From a virus, in IMG/VR virus record IMGVR_UViG_3300043410_001663, positions 1-64,000 of that record: a DNA stretch of 64,000 bases; one strand, written 5' to 3'. The position numbers and the translations under genes are program-made. The notes under the pieces are model-generated. The model worked only from the letters and a program-made list of their open reading frames with translations. It ran no database searches and was not told the DNA's origin. Numbering within the stretch: the stretch's first letter is position 1; every line of letters begins with the position of its first letter. Below, one piece after another: positions 17,924 through 25,260 of this stretch.

Positions 17924-19369
17924 CTACGCAGCGTATGGGTTATACGCGCGGCGTCGTGCGATGTCGTCCGAGTGCCCATAGTCACGAGACGGCAGCGGGT
18001 CCAGCTCGAGCCAGCCTGAATCCCTGAGCACTCGCAAGGCCTGGGACAGCGCGTCCACGTAGTCATCGTGGCCCTTGGCCTCTGGAAAAGAACAGACCTG
18101 CCGAATGAAGCGCTTGGCCCAGGGGGCCACCTCTCCAGGGTTCTCGGGGTCCTCCGGGACATAAACGCGGCCCTTCGCGATGAGCGGCGCCACGATGTTC
18201 ATCCGCTGGACCTTGTCCGCGCGGCCCGGGTTGTAGCTCATCACCGGCAGACCGGCCTGTTGGAGCTCCTGGAGCAACGAGATACCCGCCGATTTGTCTT
18301 CCATGAGGATCAGGTCCGTCTTTTTACCCTTCGCGAACGTGTTATCGGCGCCGTACACGACCTCCTTGTAGTCATCCGTCACTTTTCGGCGCAGTTCCGG
18401 GTAAGAGAGGTGGTTGTCCCATGAATCCATGAGCAGGGCGCACATTCCGCCGTCCATTTTCTCAAAAAGCCCCAAAACAATGCACGCCGTCGGGTCGTTA
18501 TGGGTCTTTTCGCTCGTCGCGGGGTCGTATGACGCCAAAACGTACTCCAATTTCGGGGTCTCCTTCTCCGCCGGCCACATCTTGAACCACTTCCGCTTCA
18601 CGATACCCGCATTTTCGGGGTCCAGGATCTCGCCATAGATCTCCTGCTTGCCCAGATCGGTGCCTTCGTACGTCTCCAGCTGCTTGAAGAAGGTCGGGGA
18701 GAGGTTTTCCTTGTTGTCGTACGAGCTGGCGCGGCTGACGTACACGTCGCCGCCCACTTTTCCCTCGTTTAGGTCCGTAATTAGCTCGAGTGGCTTCGGA
18801 GTCGTGGTGATAATCGTCTGGACCCGCTTGATTCGGGGGTCCCTCAGACGCAAAGTGAACTGGATCTGGTCGTACGCGTCGTCAATGTACTCAAACGCGC
18901 ACAACTCGTCCATCCAGGCCCCGTGCCACTGTGTTCCCCGGAAGCGTTCCGGCTCAGATGCCGGGATTCCGCGGATCATTGAGCCGTTTTTCAGCGTCAA
19001 CTCGAACAGCGACTTGTTGTAGTCCTTGATCAGCGACTGCGGGATAATGTTCAGTAAGCCTGAATCCCCCTCAAAACACGTCGCCCGGATGTCGTTTGAG
19101 GTCGGCGCCGTCACCAACCACCGCGTGTGGTCGTAAATCGCGGCCCTCTCACCGATCCAGTTGCTCGCGGTGTGCGTCTTGCCCGATCCACGACCAGCCA
19201 AGAGCAAGAATGTGTCATATTCCCCATCGTCCGGCTCCTTTTGGTGGGGCAGGGCGGTCATCGCCCACCTCACCCGCCACAACGCCAGGTCAAGTTGCTC
19301 CTTCGGCCAACCCTTGTTCTTCTCCGCGAACTCCTTCAAGAGCTTCGTCTGTTGCGCATTCATAGGCAT
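17924..19369 (-). CDS. terL: Terminase large subunit (TerL)
   Basis: 481 residues, normal for TerL. Walker A LLAGRGSGKT at residues 56-65, Walker B WMDE at 152-155 with catalytic Glu155, and the coupling motif TTTPKP at 188-193. The RNase H-like nuclease has SYDPA with Asp282, ED at 356-357, and HDDYVDAL at 433-440. It pumps DNA through the portal and cuts concatemers. The ATG lies inside the end of the upstream Hint gene (ten-base overlap), which is unusual and suggests a former fusion. Confidence 0.93.
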   Translation of the reverse strand: MPMNAQQTKLLKEFAEKNKGWPKEQLDLALWRVRWAMTALPHQKEPDDGEYDTFLLLAGRGSGKTHTASNWIGERAAIYDHTRWLVTAPTSNDIRATCFEGDSGLLNIIPQSLIKDYNKSLFELTLKNGSMIRGIPASEPERFRGTQWHGAWMDELCAFEYIDDAYDQIQFTLRLRDPRIKRVQTIITTTPKPLELITDLNEGKVGGDVYVSRASSYDNKENLSPTFFKQLETYEGTDLGKQEIYGEILDPENAGIVKRKWFKMWPAEKETPKLEYVLASYDPATSEKTHNDPTACIVLGLFEKMDGGMCALLMDSWDNHLSYPELRRKVTDDYKEVVYGADNTFAKGKKTDLILMEDKSAGISLLQELQQAGLPVMSYNPGRADKVQRMNIVAPLIAKGRVYVPEDPENPGEVAPWAKRFIRQVCSFPEAKGHDDYVDALSQALRVLRDSGWLELDPLPSRDYGHSDDIARRRAYNPYAA

Positions 19370-20241
19370 ATCGGTAAATACCCCTCACTCACTACCACCG
19401 TGTTGTTTGGGTTCTCGGTCTTGATGTAGATGCAGGGGCGTGGCTTGACCTCCTCCATCCGCTTGATGGTCCGGAACTCGTAGTAGAACTCTTTGCCGGT
19501 CGACGTCTGACCGTCAACCAGCTTCAAGAACGTCTTGAACTCAATGTGAAATTTATTTTGGCGACCGTGCTGCGTGATCTTGGTCGCGACACCCAGCGAC
19601 TCGACCAGGTTCTGGACCTGGCGCAGGATCCCGTAGTCCCTGCTGTCAAAGAAGAACATCGCGTCCTTGGCCCGGAAGGTCCCGCGCTTGCTGAAGATGC
19701 CCCGCGCCAGTGCGAGCCTCTGCTCGAACGACCCAAAGAAGTACTCCTCGGGGATGGTCCGCGGGAGTGTCGGGTACTTCTCGATCAGCTGTCTGGTGAT
19801 GTGGGTCTGCTTGTTCTGCCTGTTGCGGCTGCGCTCACAGATCCACTGGCCGAGGATGTATGGATCCACCGGCAGCTCCCTCTCCGGCATCATGAGCGGG
19901 CGGCAGTTGATGATCCGGACCAGCTTCTCCTGTTCCATCAGCATCTCCGGGCTCATCGGTTGAGCCTCGAGCTCCTGGTGCCTGGACTTCTTGCGGGTCC
20001 ACTTCCGCAAGATCTCGGTCTGCTTGTAGGTAAGAGCAGGGATTCCAGTGCGGCCGTCTACCACCAGCGTCAGGTCGTCCCTCATCCAGAGCTTGTAGCA
20101 CGCCCGCGGCGTGAACTCCTGAGTTGAGACCACCTTCGTCGGTAGGCCATCGTATGAAAACACCGTATCCCCCGACTCGATAAGCGCCGCTGGTTTCCAT
20201 CCGGTAACCGTAGGGACCGGGGTCCGTGCGTCGAATCCCAT
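19360..20241 (-). CDS. Degenerate intein-like protein (Hint plus dead LAGLIDADG) upstream of terL
   Basis: 293 residues. Residues 2-37 match the intein N-terminal block (F-x-x-x-TPVPTVTGWKPAALIESGDTVFS, then YDG). Residues 125-134 (VDPYILGQWI) and 170-188 (GSFEQRLALARGIFSKRG) match the two helices of a LAGLIDADG endonuclease, but the catalytic acidic residues are gone (ICER and FSKRG in place of GDG and DxDG). Residues 270-293 resemble the C-terminal splice block, but end SEGYLPICL instead of the usual HN. It begins Met-Gly with no nucleophile Cys/Ser. It thus looks unable to splice or cut, and is a separate overlapping cistron. Confidence 0.75.
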   Translation of the reverse strand: MGFDARTPVPTVTGWKPAALIESGDTVFSYDGLPTKVVSTQEFTPRACYKLWMRDDLTLVVDGRTGIPALTYKQTEILRKWTRKKSRHQELEAQPMSPEMLMEQEKLVRIINCRPLMMPERELPVDPYILGQWICERSRNRQNKQTHITRQLIEKYPTLPRTIPEEYFFGSFEQRLALARGIFSKRGTFRAKDAMFFFDSRDYGILRQVQNLVESLGVATKITQHGRQNKFHIEFKTFLKLVDGQTSTGKEFYYEFRTIKRMEEVKPRPCIYIKTENPNNTVVVSEGYLPICL

Positions 20242-20249
20242 GTCTGAAT

Positions 20250-20261
20250 AGAATTACCCAT
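20250..20261 (-). promoter_or_regulatory. Late motif ATGGGTAATTCT, copy 2, before the terminase operon
   Basis: Exact copy of the 12-base motif, only eight bases before the ATG of the intein-like gene, with no Shine-Dalgarno between. If transcription starts at or just after the motif the message would be nearly leaderless. It heads the whole leftward packaging and head operon. Confidence 0.4.
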
Positions 20262-20321
20262 TTCGGTGGCTGATTGCGCCCTTTATCCAGGGGTTTATTA
20301 CAACATGCACTATAGTGCCGA

Positions 20322-20435
<114 letters not shown>

Positions 20436-20655
20436 AAACAGCACTTTTTCCTTATAAATCAACAACTTAGCACGTCTCGCCTTGCTCTCCGGCCGATTCG
20501 TAAGGTAAAAGTATTACTTTTTTGCTGTGATATGCAAAAAATATATAACACAGGGGGATTTATATGAACTTGCTGTCTGTGGGGCCCCCCGCCCCGCCTC
20601 GCCGGATGGGACCCAAACTGGGGTGATGGGGGTCGTGTTGCGCAAAAACAACAAA

Positions 20656-20891
20656 GCAAGAAGCGTGCCACTTTTTCCGCAAGCAAGAACCGTGCCAACC
20701 TGCTGACTGACCGGTCAGTCAGTAAGGCGCGGCGATCCTGGCACGAACATTGCAACGAAGCAAGAAGCGTGCCAACCCAGACTGGCACACTGCTTGCTAA
20801 TAGCAAGGACCGTGCCACCGCGGCCAAGCAAGGACCATGCCAACGTGGCGAGTGGGCGGCGCAGGCCAAGCAAGAACCATGCCAACGTGGC
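20656..20891. repeat. Array of six 15-17 bp iterons (GCAAGAACCGTGCCAAC type)
   Basis: Direct copies at 20656-20670, 20683-20699, 20760-20776, 20803-20819, 20828-20849 and 20870-20891; positions 6 to 10 vary (AAGCG, AACCG, GACCG, GACCA, AACCA). The last two extend to a shared ACGTGGC. Weaker inverted copies lie at 20739-20753 and 20783-20797. Spacing is irregular (27, 77, 43, 25 and 42 bases between starts). Iterons next to DnaA boxes are typical of origins bound by an initiator, but no initiator of the RepA type is recognised in the window. Confidence 0.65.
20703..20722. promoter_or_regulatory. Perfect 20-bp palindrome inside the iteron array
   Basis: CTGACTGACCGGTCAGTCAG is its own reverse complement. 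A palindrome this long is unlikely by chance and the TGACCGGTCA core is like TetR-family operators, so a dimeric regulator probably binds here. No TetR gene is visible in the window, so the protein could be of host origin. Confidence 0.5.
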
Positions 20892-20979
20892 CAGGGCGAC
20901 CCAGTTTGGTGCGCACGCGAGGCGCCGGTGAGGGGAGGGCGCCGCATACTGTACAAACGCCCAGGTCACGCGGCAAGAG

Positions 20980-21059
20980 TTATCCACAGCTTATCAACAG
21001 GCCAAGTTATCCACAGGTTGTTCACATGTTATCCACAGGTTGTTCACATGTTATCCACC
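20980..21059. other. DnaA-box cluster, probable replication origin
   Basis: Three perfect TTATCCACA boxes (20980-20988, 21007-21015, 21029-21037), a fourth TTATCCACC (21051-21059) and TTATCAACA (20991-20999). Between them TTGTTCACA occurs twice (21018-21026, 21040-21048), giving a 22-bp unit repeated exactly in tandem at 21007-21050. TTATCCACA is the classical high-affinity box for bacterial DnaA. This strongly suggests that the phage recruits host DnaA at this site. Confidence 0.8.
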
Positions 21060-21076
21060 GCGCCAGGTAGCAGGCC

Positions 21077-21129
21077 AACCCCCACCCGAGATGACCAGAA
21101 TAGTATCAGCAACACACCAGGAGAACAGC
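21077..21129 (+). promoter_or_regulatory. Early intergenic element, copy 1
   Basis: First of nine copies of an element with the core CCCACCCGA(A/G)(T/A)TGACCAGA, then a TA-rich TAGTATCA-like block, then a CAGGAGAAC-type Shine-Dalgarno and the ATG. This copy lies directly after the DnaA boxes and starts the early operon. Confidence 0.7.
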
Positions 21130-21321
21130 ATGAAGACAACCAAGACCAGCCAAGGCGCATACAGTGTGACGGGCCACACCAAGGCCGGCGACCTCGTCCA
21201 GTACGAGGTGGCACGCAACGGCCACGGATGGTCCGTCGATCTGGTGTATGGCAACGGCGCAGTGTTCAACATGCTGTACCCCACCAAGGCCGAGGCCATC
21301 GCGGCCATCGCCGGCCAGTGA
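21130..21321 (+). CDS. Small early protein (63 aa)
   Basis: Start chosen at the ATG after the early element and its AGGAG, not the earlier in-frame ATG that would run through the DnaA boxes. Beta-rich with an Ala-rich C-terminus (PTKAEAIAAIAGQ), a layout seen in small DNA- or protein-binding phage proteins. No family recognised. First gene after the origin, so probably expressed very early. Confidence 0.6.
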   Translation: MKTTKTSQGAYSVTGHTKAGDLVQYEVARNGHGWSVDLVYGNGAVFNMLYPTKAEAIAAIAGQ

Positions 21322-21373
21322 ACCCCCACCCGAGATGACCAGATTAGTATCAGCAACACACCAGGAGAACGAC
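21321..21373 (+). promoter_or_regulatory. Early intergenic element, copy 2
   Basis: Begins with the last base of the preceding TGA stop and runs to the next ATG. Core CCCACCCGAGATGACCAGA followed by TTAGTATCAGCA; nearly identical to copy 1 across its full length. Confidence 0.7.
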
Positions 21374-21613
21374 ATGATCGCAAAGAAGCACATCAAGGCC
21401 ATCAACGAACTGCTCAACAGCGAGTCCGCCGCGCAGTCCCTCATCGACCGCAGGGCCAGCGACCCAGGCATGACCCGCGAGCGCATGGCCCACTGGGTCG
21501 ACCACGGCCGCCGCGCGGCCACCGAACTGATGGCCACGTACGGCATCCAGTCCAGCGCCGGTTCGATCGAGTACTGGGAGAGCATGGCGATCCACTTCCC
21601 GCTCGCCGCCTGA
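21374..21613 (+). CDS. Small early helical protein (79 aa)
   Basis: Preceded by early element 2 and a GGAG Shine-Dalgarno, which fixes the start. Helical, with MTRERMAHWVDHGRRAATELM resembling a short amphipathic helix. No recognised family; role unknown but early. Confidence 0.6.
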   Translation: MIAKKHIKAINELLNSESAAQSLIDRRASDPGMTRERMAHWVDHGRRAATELMATYGIQSSAGSIEYWESMAIHFPLAA

Positions 21614-21657
21614 ACCCCCACCCGAATTGACCAGATTAGTATCAACAGGAGAACGAC
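21613..21657 (+). promoter_or_regulatory. Early intergenic element, copy 3
   Basis: Core CCCACCCGAATTGACCAGA followed by TTAGTATCAACAGGAGAACG; shorter by about eight bases than copies 1 and 2 between the core and the ATG. Confidence 0.7.
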
Positions 21658-21948
21658 ATGACCACACTGACCCAAGCCACCTACGAGCGCATGAACGACC
21701 TGCGGACCCAGGTCCGCAACGACCTGATGCGGGTCCAGCGCATGTTCAACAAGAACCCCAACGCCACCAACTGGGAGGTCTGCACCCGCGCCATGCTGGT
21801 GTTCCAGCAGGTGGACTGGGCCTGCCGCTCGAACATAGTCGACCACGTGGCGCTCCTCCTCGACCTGGACCACGCCACGGTCGGCGAGTGGGGCGACATC
21901 ATCACCCGCGCCACCCTCGGGATGTCGGTCGCCAGCGCCCTCGCCTGA
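21658..21948 (+). CDS. Small early helical protein (96 aa)
   Basis: All-helical protein with VQRMFNKNPNATNWEVCTRAML and a C-terminal LGMSVASALA. Placed directly after early element 3. No recognised family. Confidence 0.6.
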   Translation: MTTLTQATYERMNDLRTQVRNDLMRVQRMFNKNPNATNWEVCTRAMLVFQQVDWACRSNIVDHVALLLDLDHATVGEWGDIITRATLGMSVASALA

Positions 21949-21962
21949 ACCAGGGGCACGCC

Positions 21963-22118
21963 ATGAAGACGATCACCATCCTGACCTACACCGCCGGCCT
22001 GCTGGGCCTGACCAAGCACTGGCAACCGCTGTGCGACCTGACCTGGGACGAGTACGTGGCCCTGGCCGCCCGCCGCCCTGGTGAGGGCACCACGTGGCGC
22101 GCGGTGTTCAAGGCCTGA
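21963..22118 (+). CDS. Short early protein (51 aa)
   Basis: Follows the previous stop by 14 bases without an early element; the sequence MKTITILTYTAGLLGLTKHW is followed by a Trp-rich charged half. Ends with TGA where element 4 begins, which supports the reading frame. Function unknown. Confidence 0.5.
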   Translation: MKTITILTYTAGLLGLTKHWQPLCDLTWDEYVALAARRPGEGTTWRAVFKA

Positions 22119-22170
22119 ACCCCCACCCGAGAAGACCAGAGTAGTATCACCAACCACAACGGAGCACACC
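22118..22170 (+). promoter_or_regulatory. Early intergenic element, copy 4
   Basis: Core CCCACCCGAGAAGACCAGA, then GTAGTATCACCAA and CGGAGCACACC. This copy lacks the TTGACC seen in others (it reads AGACC), so the TTG is not strictly conserved. Confidence 0.65.
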
Positions 22171-22467
22171 ATGCAGACAGCCTACATCAACCTGATCAAG
22201 CACGCACTCAGCGAGGGCCACACCGTGTCGGTGTGGGACGGCGAGGAGTGGCAGGTCAAGCGGTCCACCAGCCTGCGCGCCATCACTGAGGCCGTGAAGT
22301 CGGTCGAGGAGGCCACGTTGCGCATCCGCAACCAGGACGGCGACGTGGTGGCCTGGGCCCTGGTCTCAGCGTACGGTCTGGCACCGGACGAGACCGTGAT
22401 CGACTACGGCGACAACGACTGGACCAACGCGTGGTTCGTGAACTACAGCAAGACCCAGGAGGCCTGA
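22171..22467 (+). CDS. Small early alpha/beta protein (98 aa)
   Basis: Start set by element 4. Contains VSVWDGEEWQVKRSTSLRAI and an acidic C-terminus (DETVIDYGDNDWTNAW), a compact fold with unknown function. Common in small accessory phage genes but no family recognised. Confidence 0.6.
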   Translation: MQTAYINLIKHALSEGHTVSVWDGEEWQVKRSTSLRAITEAVKSVEEATLRIRNQDGDVVAWALVSAYGLAPDETVIDYGDNDWTNAWFVNYSKTQEA

Positions 22468-22469
22468 CC

Positions 22470-22664
22470 ATGCGGACCAACATCAACCGGCCCTGGGTGG
22501 CCCACGTGGACGACGAGCGGGACATCGGCAACAGCGTGATCGTGACCCTGGCGCCGGGATGGTTTTTCAAGGGCACCGACGAGGGAGTGCGCGGGTACGA
22601 TACCATGCGCGAGGCCAAGGCGGACACCGTGCGCGCCAACGTGGAGAACCCCCACCCGAATTGA
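22470..22664 (+). CDS. Small early protein ending inside the next element (64 aa)
   Basis: The ATG follows the previous stop by two bases. The C-terminus NPHPN and the stop TGA are encoded by early element 5 (the TGA of TTGACC). So the element supplies the end of this gene. Sequence MRTNINRPWVAHVDDERD with no known domain. Confidence 0.5.
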   Translation: MRTNINRPWVAHVDDERDIGNSVIVTLAPGWFFKGTDEGVRGYDTMREAKADTVRANVENPHPN

Positions 22665-22699
22665 CCAGAATAGTATCAGCAACACACCAGGAGCACACC
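22647..22699 (+). promoter_or_regulatory. Early intergenic element, copy 5
   Basis: Core CCCACCCGAATTGACCAGA, then ATAGTATCAGCAACACACCA and a GGAG ribosome site. Its first half is also the end of the upstream gene. Confidence 0.7.
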
Positions 22700-23443
22700 A
22701 TGACCAAGCCCACCGGATTCACCATCTACCAAGGTCCCAGCATGATCGACGGCACGCCCATCGTGGCCATCGCCCTCCTCGGGTCATCGAACCGCAAGAC
22801 GGGTAACATGGTCCAGACCTATATCCTGCGCCAGGACATGCGTCCCGTCCAGGCGGTCCAGACCGGCGCGGACGTGGCCATCTGTGGCGACTGCAAGCAC
22901 CGCCCGTCCAACGGTGGCGCGTGCTACGTGGTCGTGGCCCAGGGCCCGACCGTGGTGTTCAAGACCTGGGTGGCAGGCAAGTACCCCACAGCATCCGCCA
23001 CTGAGGTCGGCCAGATGGTCGCAGGCCGCATGGTCCGACTGGGCACCTATGGCGACCCCGCCGCCGTGCCCGCCGATGTGTGGGAGAACCTGACGGCCCT
23101 GGCCGCAGGCCGCACCGGGTACACCCACCAGTGGCGCAACCCGGCCCTGTCGGCCGACCACCGTGCGCGCATCGTGCGCCTGTGCATGGCATCGGTCGAC
23201 AACGCACTCGAGGCCCAGGAGGCCCGCACCAGTGGCATGCGTTACTTCCGCATCCGCACCGCGGACGAGGTGGTCGGCCAGGGTGAGTTCGTGTGCCCGG
23301 CCAGCGCCGAGGGCGGCATGCGCAAGCTCTGCACCACCTGCGGCGCCTGCAACGGCACGACCAAGGCGACCGGCGCCAGCCCGGTGATCATCGTCCACGG
23401 CAACAAGGCCAGCCGGTTCACCACCCAGCGGGCGGCGGCCTGA
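22700..23443 (+). CDS. Conserved phage protein with two Cys clusters (247 aa)
   Basis: Start after element 5. Four-Cys-like clusters are visible: CGDCKHRPSNGGACYV near residues 61-77 and LCTTCGACNG near residues 216-225, suggesting two zinc or iron sites. I recognise this as a conserved hypothetical of phages of Proteobacteria (DUF7227-like), but the biochemical role is unknown to me. It is the largest gene of this region and may be a host takeover factor. Confidence 0.7.
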   Translation: MTKPTGFTIYQGPSMIDGTPIVAIALLGSSNRKTGNMVQTYILRQDMRPVQAVQTGADVAICGDCKHRPSNGGACYVVVAQGPTVVFKTWVAGKYPTASATEVGQMVAGRMVRLGTYGDPAAVPADVWENLTALAAGRTGYTHQWRNPALSADHRARIVRLCMASVDNALEAQEARTSGMRYFRIRTADEVVGQGEFVCPASAEGGMRKLCTTCGACNGTTKATGASPVIIVHGNKASRFTTQRAAA

Positions 23444-23487
23444 ACCCCCACCCGAGATGACCAGATAGATATCAACAGGAGAACGAC
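23443..23487 (+). promoter_or_regulatory. Early intergenic element, copy 6
   Basis: Core CCCACCCGAGATGACCAGA, then TAGATATCAACAGGAGAACG. The TA block reads AGATATCA here, showing that TATCA is the conserved part. Confidence 0.7.
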
Positions 23488-23712
23488 ATGCGATACACCG
23501 AAGCCCAATACATCGACGAGGGATTCCGTCTGGGGTCTCTGACGAACCGAAGCGCCTACGCCGCCCGGTCTGATATGCTGAACATCATGCTGTCAGCAGA
23601 AGCGCTCGAGGACATGGCCCAGGCACGTGCCTGGATCCACCAGGGTCAAGTGAAGGCCATCGAGCTGAACAACGAGATGTACCTGCGCAACCTTCAACGA
23701 GCAAAGGCCTGA
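23488..23712 (+). CDS. Small early helical protein (74 aa)
   Basis: Charged helical protein (ARSDMLNIMLSAEALEDMAQ) with no recognised domain, started by element 6. Confidence 0.55.
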   Translation: MRYTEAQYIDEGFRLGSLTNRSAYAARSDMLNIMLSAEALEDMAQARAWIHQGQVKAIELNNEMYLRNLQRAKA

Positions 23713-23714
23713 CC

Positions 23715-23879
23715 ATGACACCCATCGACAACCCCAACTTCATCCGCGTCCTGCTGGACCGGTTCGGCCCGGTCCGTGTGGAGAAGGACGGCACCAAAAT
23801 CATGCGCGTCCTGACCGACACCGACAAGGACATCTACTGGCTACTGGACAAAAACGAAATCGCACACATTGGAGAATGA
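23715..23879 (+). CDS. Short early protein (54 aa)
   Basis: Begins two bases after the previous stop; sequence MTPIDNPNFIRVLLDRFGPV then VEKDGTKIMRVLTDTDKD, ending HIGE. Its stop region supplies the GGAG ribosome site of the next gene. No family recognised. Confidence 0.5.
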   Translation: MTPIDNPNFIRVLLDRFGPVRVEKDGTKIMRVLTDTDKDIYWLLDKNEIAHIGE

Positions 23880-23880
23880 A

Positions 23881-24258
23881 ATGAAAATCGAGTACACCAA
23901 CAACCTCATCCGATACGCCTACAACGAGAAGCACGACTGCTCGGTGATGGCACTCTCCACGGCCATCGCCATGCCGTACGACAAGGCCTGGGACCTGCTC
24001 AGGGACCACGGCCGCCGTGCCCGCAGTGGTGTCCGCCTCACGCCCCTGACCAACGCATACCGGGCGGCGATGGGCCTCGAGTACCAGCCGGTGGCCGGGC
24101 GACCGACCATCGAGCAGTTCACCCAGGACCACGACACCGGGACCTGGATCGTGCGACTGAGCAACCACGTATTCGTCCTGCGTGACGGCGTGCAGATGGA
24201 CGTCCAGGTCAACAGCAAGTACCGCCACGTGCTGGGGTACTGGAGGGTCGGGGCATGA
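23881..24258 (+). CDS. Papain-like cysteine peptidase-fold protein (125 aa)
   Basis: Start MKIEYTNNL is preferred over the ATG 12 bases upstream because GGAG sits seven bases before it. Contains DCSVMALSTAIAMPYDKAWDLL (Cys at about residue 20, helix start), a GR(R) turn, then GTWIVRLSNHVFVLRDGVQMD with the His of a Cys-His pair about 90 residues later. This spacing is that of small papain-like folds widespread in phages. Activity and target are unknown. Confidence 0.6.
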   Translation: MKIEYTNNLIRYAYNEKHDCSVMALSTAIAMPYDKAWDLLRDHGRRARSGVRLTPLTNAYRAAMGLEYQPVAGRPTIEQFTQDHDTGTWIVRLSNHVFVLRDGVQMDVQVNSKYRHVLGYWRVGA

Positions 24259-24476
24259 GAGACGAAATCATCAAGATGGCGCGAGAGGCTGGAATTGTGT
24301 TTGATGAGCGAGCATTCCCATTTTATGAACGCTTCTTCCACATGGCTCAAGCCGCAGAGCGTGAGGCGTGTGCGAAGCTGGTTCAAGACAACGCAATGGC
24401 TTGCGAGCCGGGATCAATGTTGCAGGTTTATCTTGCAAGCAATGCCACCGCCATTCGAGCAAGGGGACAAACATGA
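24255..24476 (+). CDS. Paralogue family protein (MRDEIIKMAR), copy A (73 aa)
   Basis: Helical protein with MRDEIIKMAREAG, then FYERFFHMAQAAEREACAKLV. Similar proteins are encoded at 24473-24688, 34884-35102 and 35102-35341, so the phage has expanded this family. Such DUF-type proteins are common in phages of Betaproteobacteria; function unknown. ATGA overlap with the gene before. Confidence 0.7.
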   Translation: MRDEIIKMAREAGIVFDERAFPFYERFFHMAQAAEREACAKLVQDNAMACEPGSMLQVYLASNATAIRARGQT

Positions 24477-24688
24477 ACGAGCGCATCTTCCAGATGGCCA
24501 GGGAGGCCCACCTCATACCCACCACAGGGGACTGCGACCCCTGGTACATCGCCACGGTGGTGCGGTTCTACCACATGGTCCAGGCCGAGGAGCGCCGTGC
24601 CTGCGAGGCCGTATGCGATACCCTCGCCGACGAGGGCAAGACGGCATACCAATGCAGAGACGCCATCCACGCCAGGGGGCTGACATGA
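24473..24688 (+). CDS. Paralogue family protein, copy B (71 aa)
   Basis: Starts with the overlapping ATGA of copy A. MNERIFQMAREAHL, then VRFYHMVQAEERRACEAV corresponds to FFHMAQAAEREACAK in copy A. Likely tandem duplication. Followed at once by early element 7. Confidence 0.65.
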   Translation: MNERIFQMAREAHLIPTTGDCDPWYIATVVRFYHMVQAEERRACEAVCDTLADEGKTAYQCRDAIHARGLT

Positions 24689-24735
24689 ACCCCCACCCGA
24701 ATTGACCAGAGTGATATCATCAACAGGAGCACACA
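24688..24735 (+). promoter_or_regulatory. Early intergenic element, copy 7
   Basis: Core CCCACCCGAATTGACCAGA, then GTGATATCATCAACAGGAGC. The TA block reads TGATATCA here. Confidence 0.65.
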
Positions 24736-25002
24736 ATGATCAAGGTTACATACTACACCGACCCGGGCCATGGGTGGTACGCGGTCAAGCGCGACACACT
24801 GGCCAAGCTGGGCCTGCTGTACGAAGTGAGTACTTACTCTTATCAGCGGGGCGAGACGGTCTACCTGGAGGAGGACTGCGACGCCACTATCTTCTTCAAC
24901 AGAATCAACGCGATGGGGCTCAGTGTTACACTCAAGACCAAGCACACCGACAAGCGCCACCCCATCCGGTCGTACGCCGTCTTCCACCCCCACCCGAATT
25001 GA
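24736..25002 (+). CDS. Small early protein ending inside the next element (88 aa)
   Basis: Beta-rich MIKVTYYTDPGHGWYAVKRD protein; hypotheticals of this type with DPGHGW occur in phages of several hosts. C-terminal FHPHPN and the TGA stop come from element 8, as in the gene ending at 22664. Confidence 0.65.
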   Translation: MIKVTYYTDPGHGWYAVKRDTLAKLGLLYEVSTYSYQRGETVYLEEDCDATIFFNRINAMGLSVTLKTKHTDKRHPIRSYAVFHPHPN

Positions 25003-25032
25003 CCAGAGTATTATCAACAACAGGAGCACACC
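24985..25032 (+). promoter_or_regulatory. Early intergenic element, copy 8
   Basis: Core CCCACCCGAATTGACCAGA, then GTATTATCAACAACAGGAGC. TATTAT is the closest match in the set to a sigma70 -10 box. Confidence 0.7.
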
Positions 25033-25260
25033 ATGAACCGACCACTACACACCATCGCGGCAGAGATCAAGCTGTCCTGGCCCAAGCCCTATTTTGGTGC
25101 GGTGCCCTATTTGCAGGCGATGGCCTGCATGGGTGACATCAACGACCGATTCGGGTATGATGACGGCCGCTCGATCGTGAATTATTTTCTGGCCAACGCC
25201 AAGACCTGGAAGGGCGACGACGCCCGCCGTGTCAAGGCAGAACTGAAGGGGATGGTATGA
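25033..25260 (+). CDS. Small early protein (75 aa)
   Basis: Conserved-looking helical protein with FGAVPYLQAMACM then DGRSIVNYFLANAKTWKGDDARRVKAEL. Related hypotheticals are frequent in phages of Proteobacteria. Function unknown. Overlaps the next gene as ATGA. Confidence 0.65.
   Translation: MNRPLHTIAAEIKLSWPKPYFGAVPYLQAMACMGDINDRFGYDDGRSIVNYFLANAKTWKGDDARRVKAELKGMV

Noticed and set aside
20307-20318. CACTATAG as a T7-type promoter
   Set aside because: It is part of a 12-bp palindrome, occurs once, and no single-subunit RNA polymerase gene is in the window.
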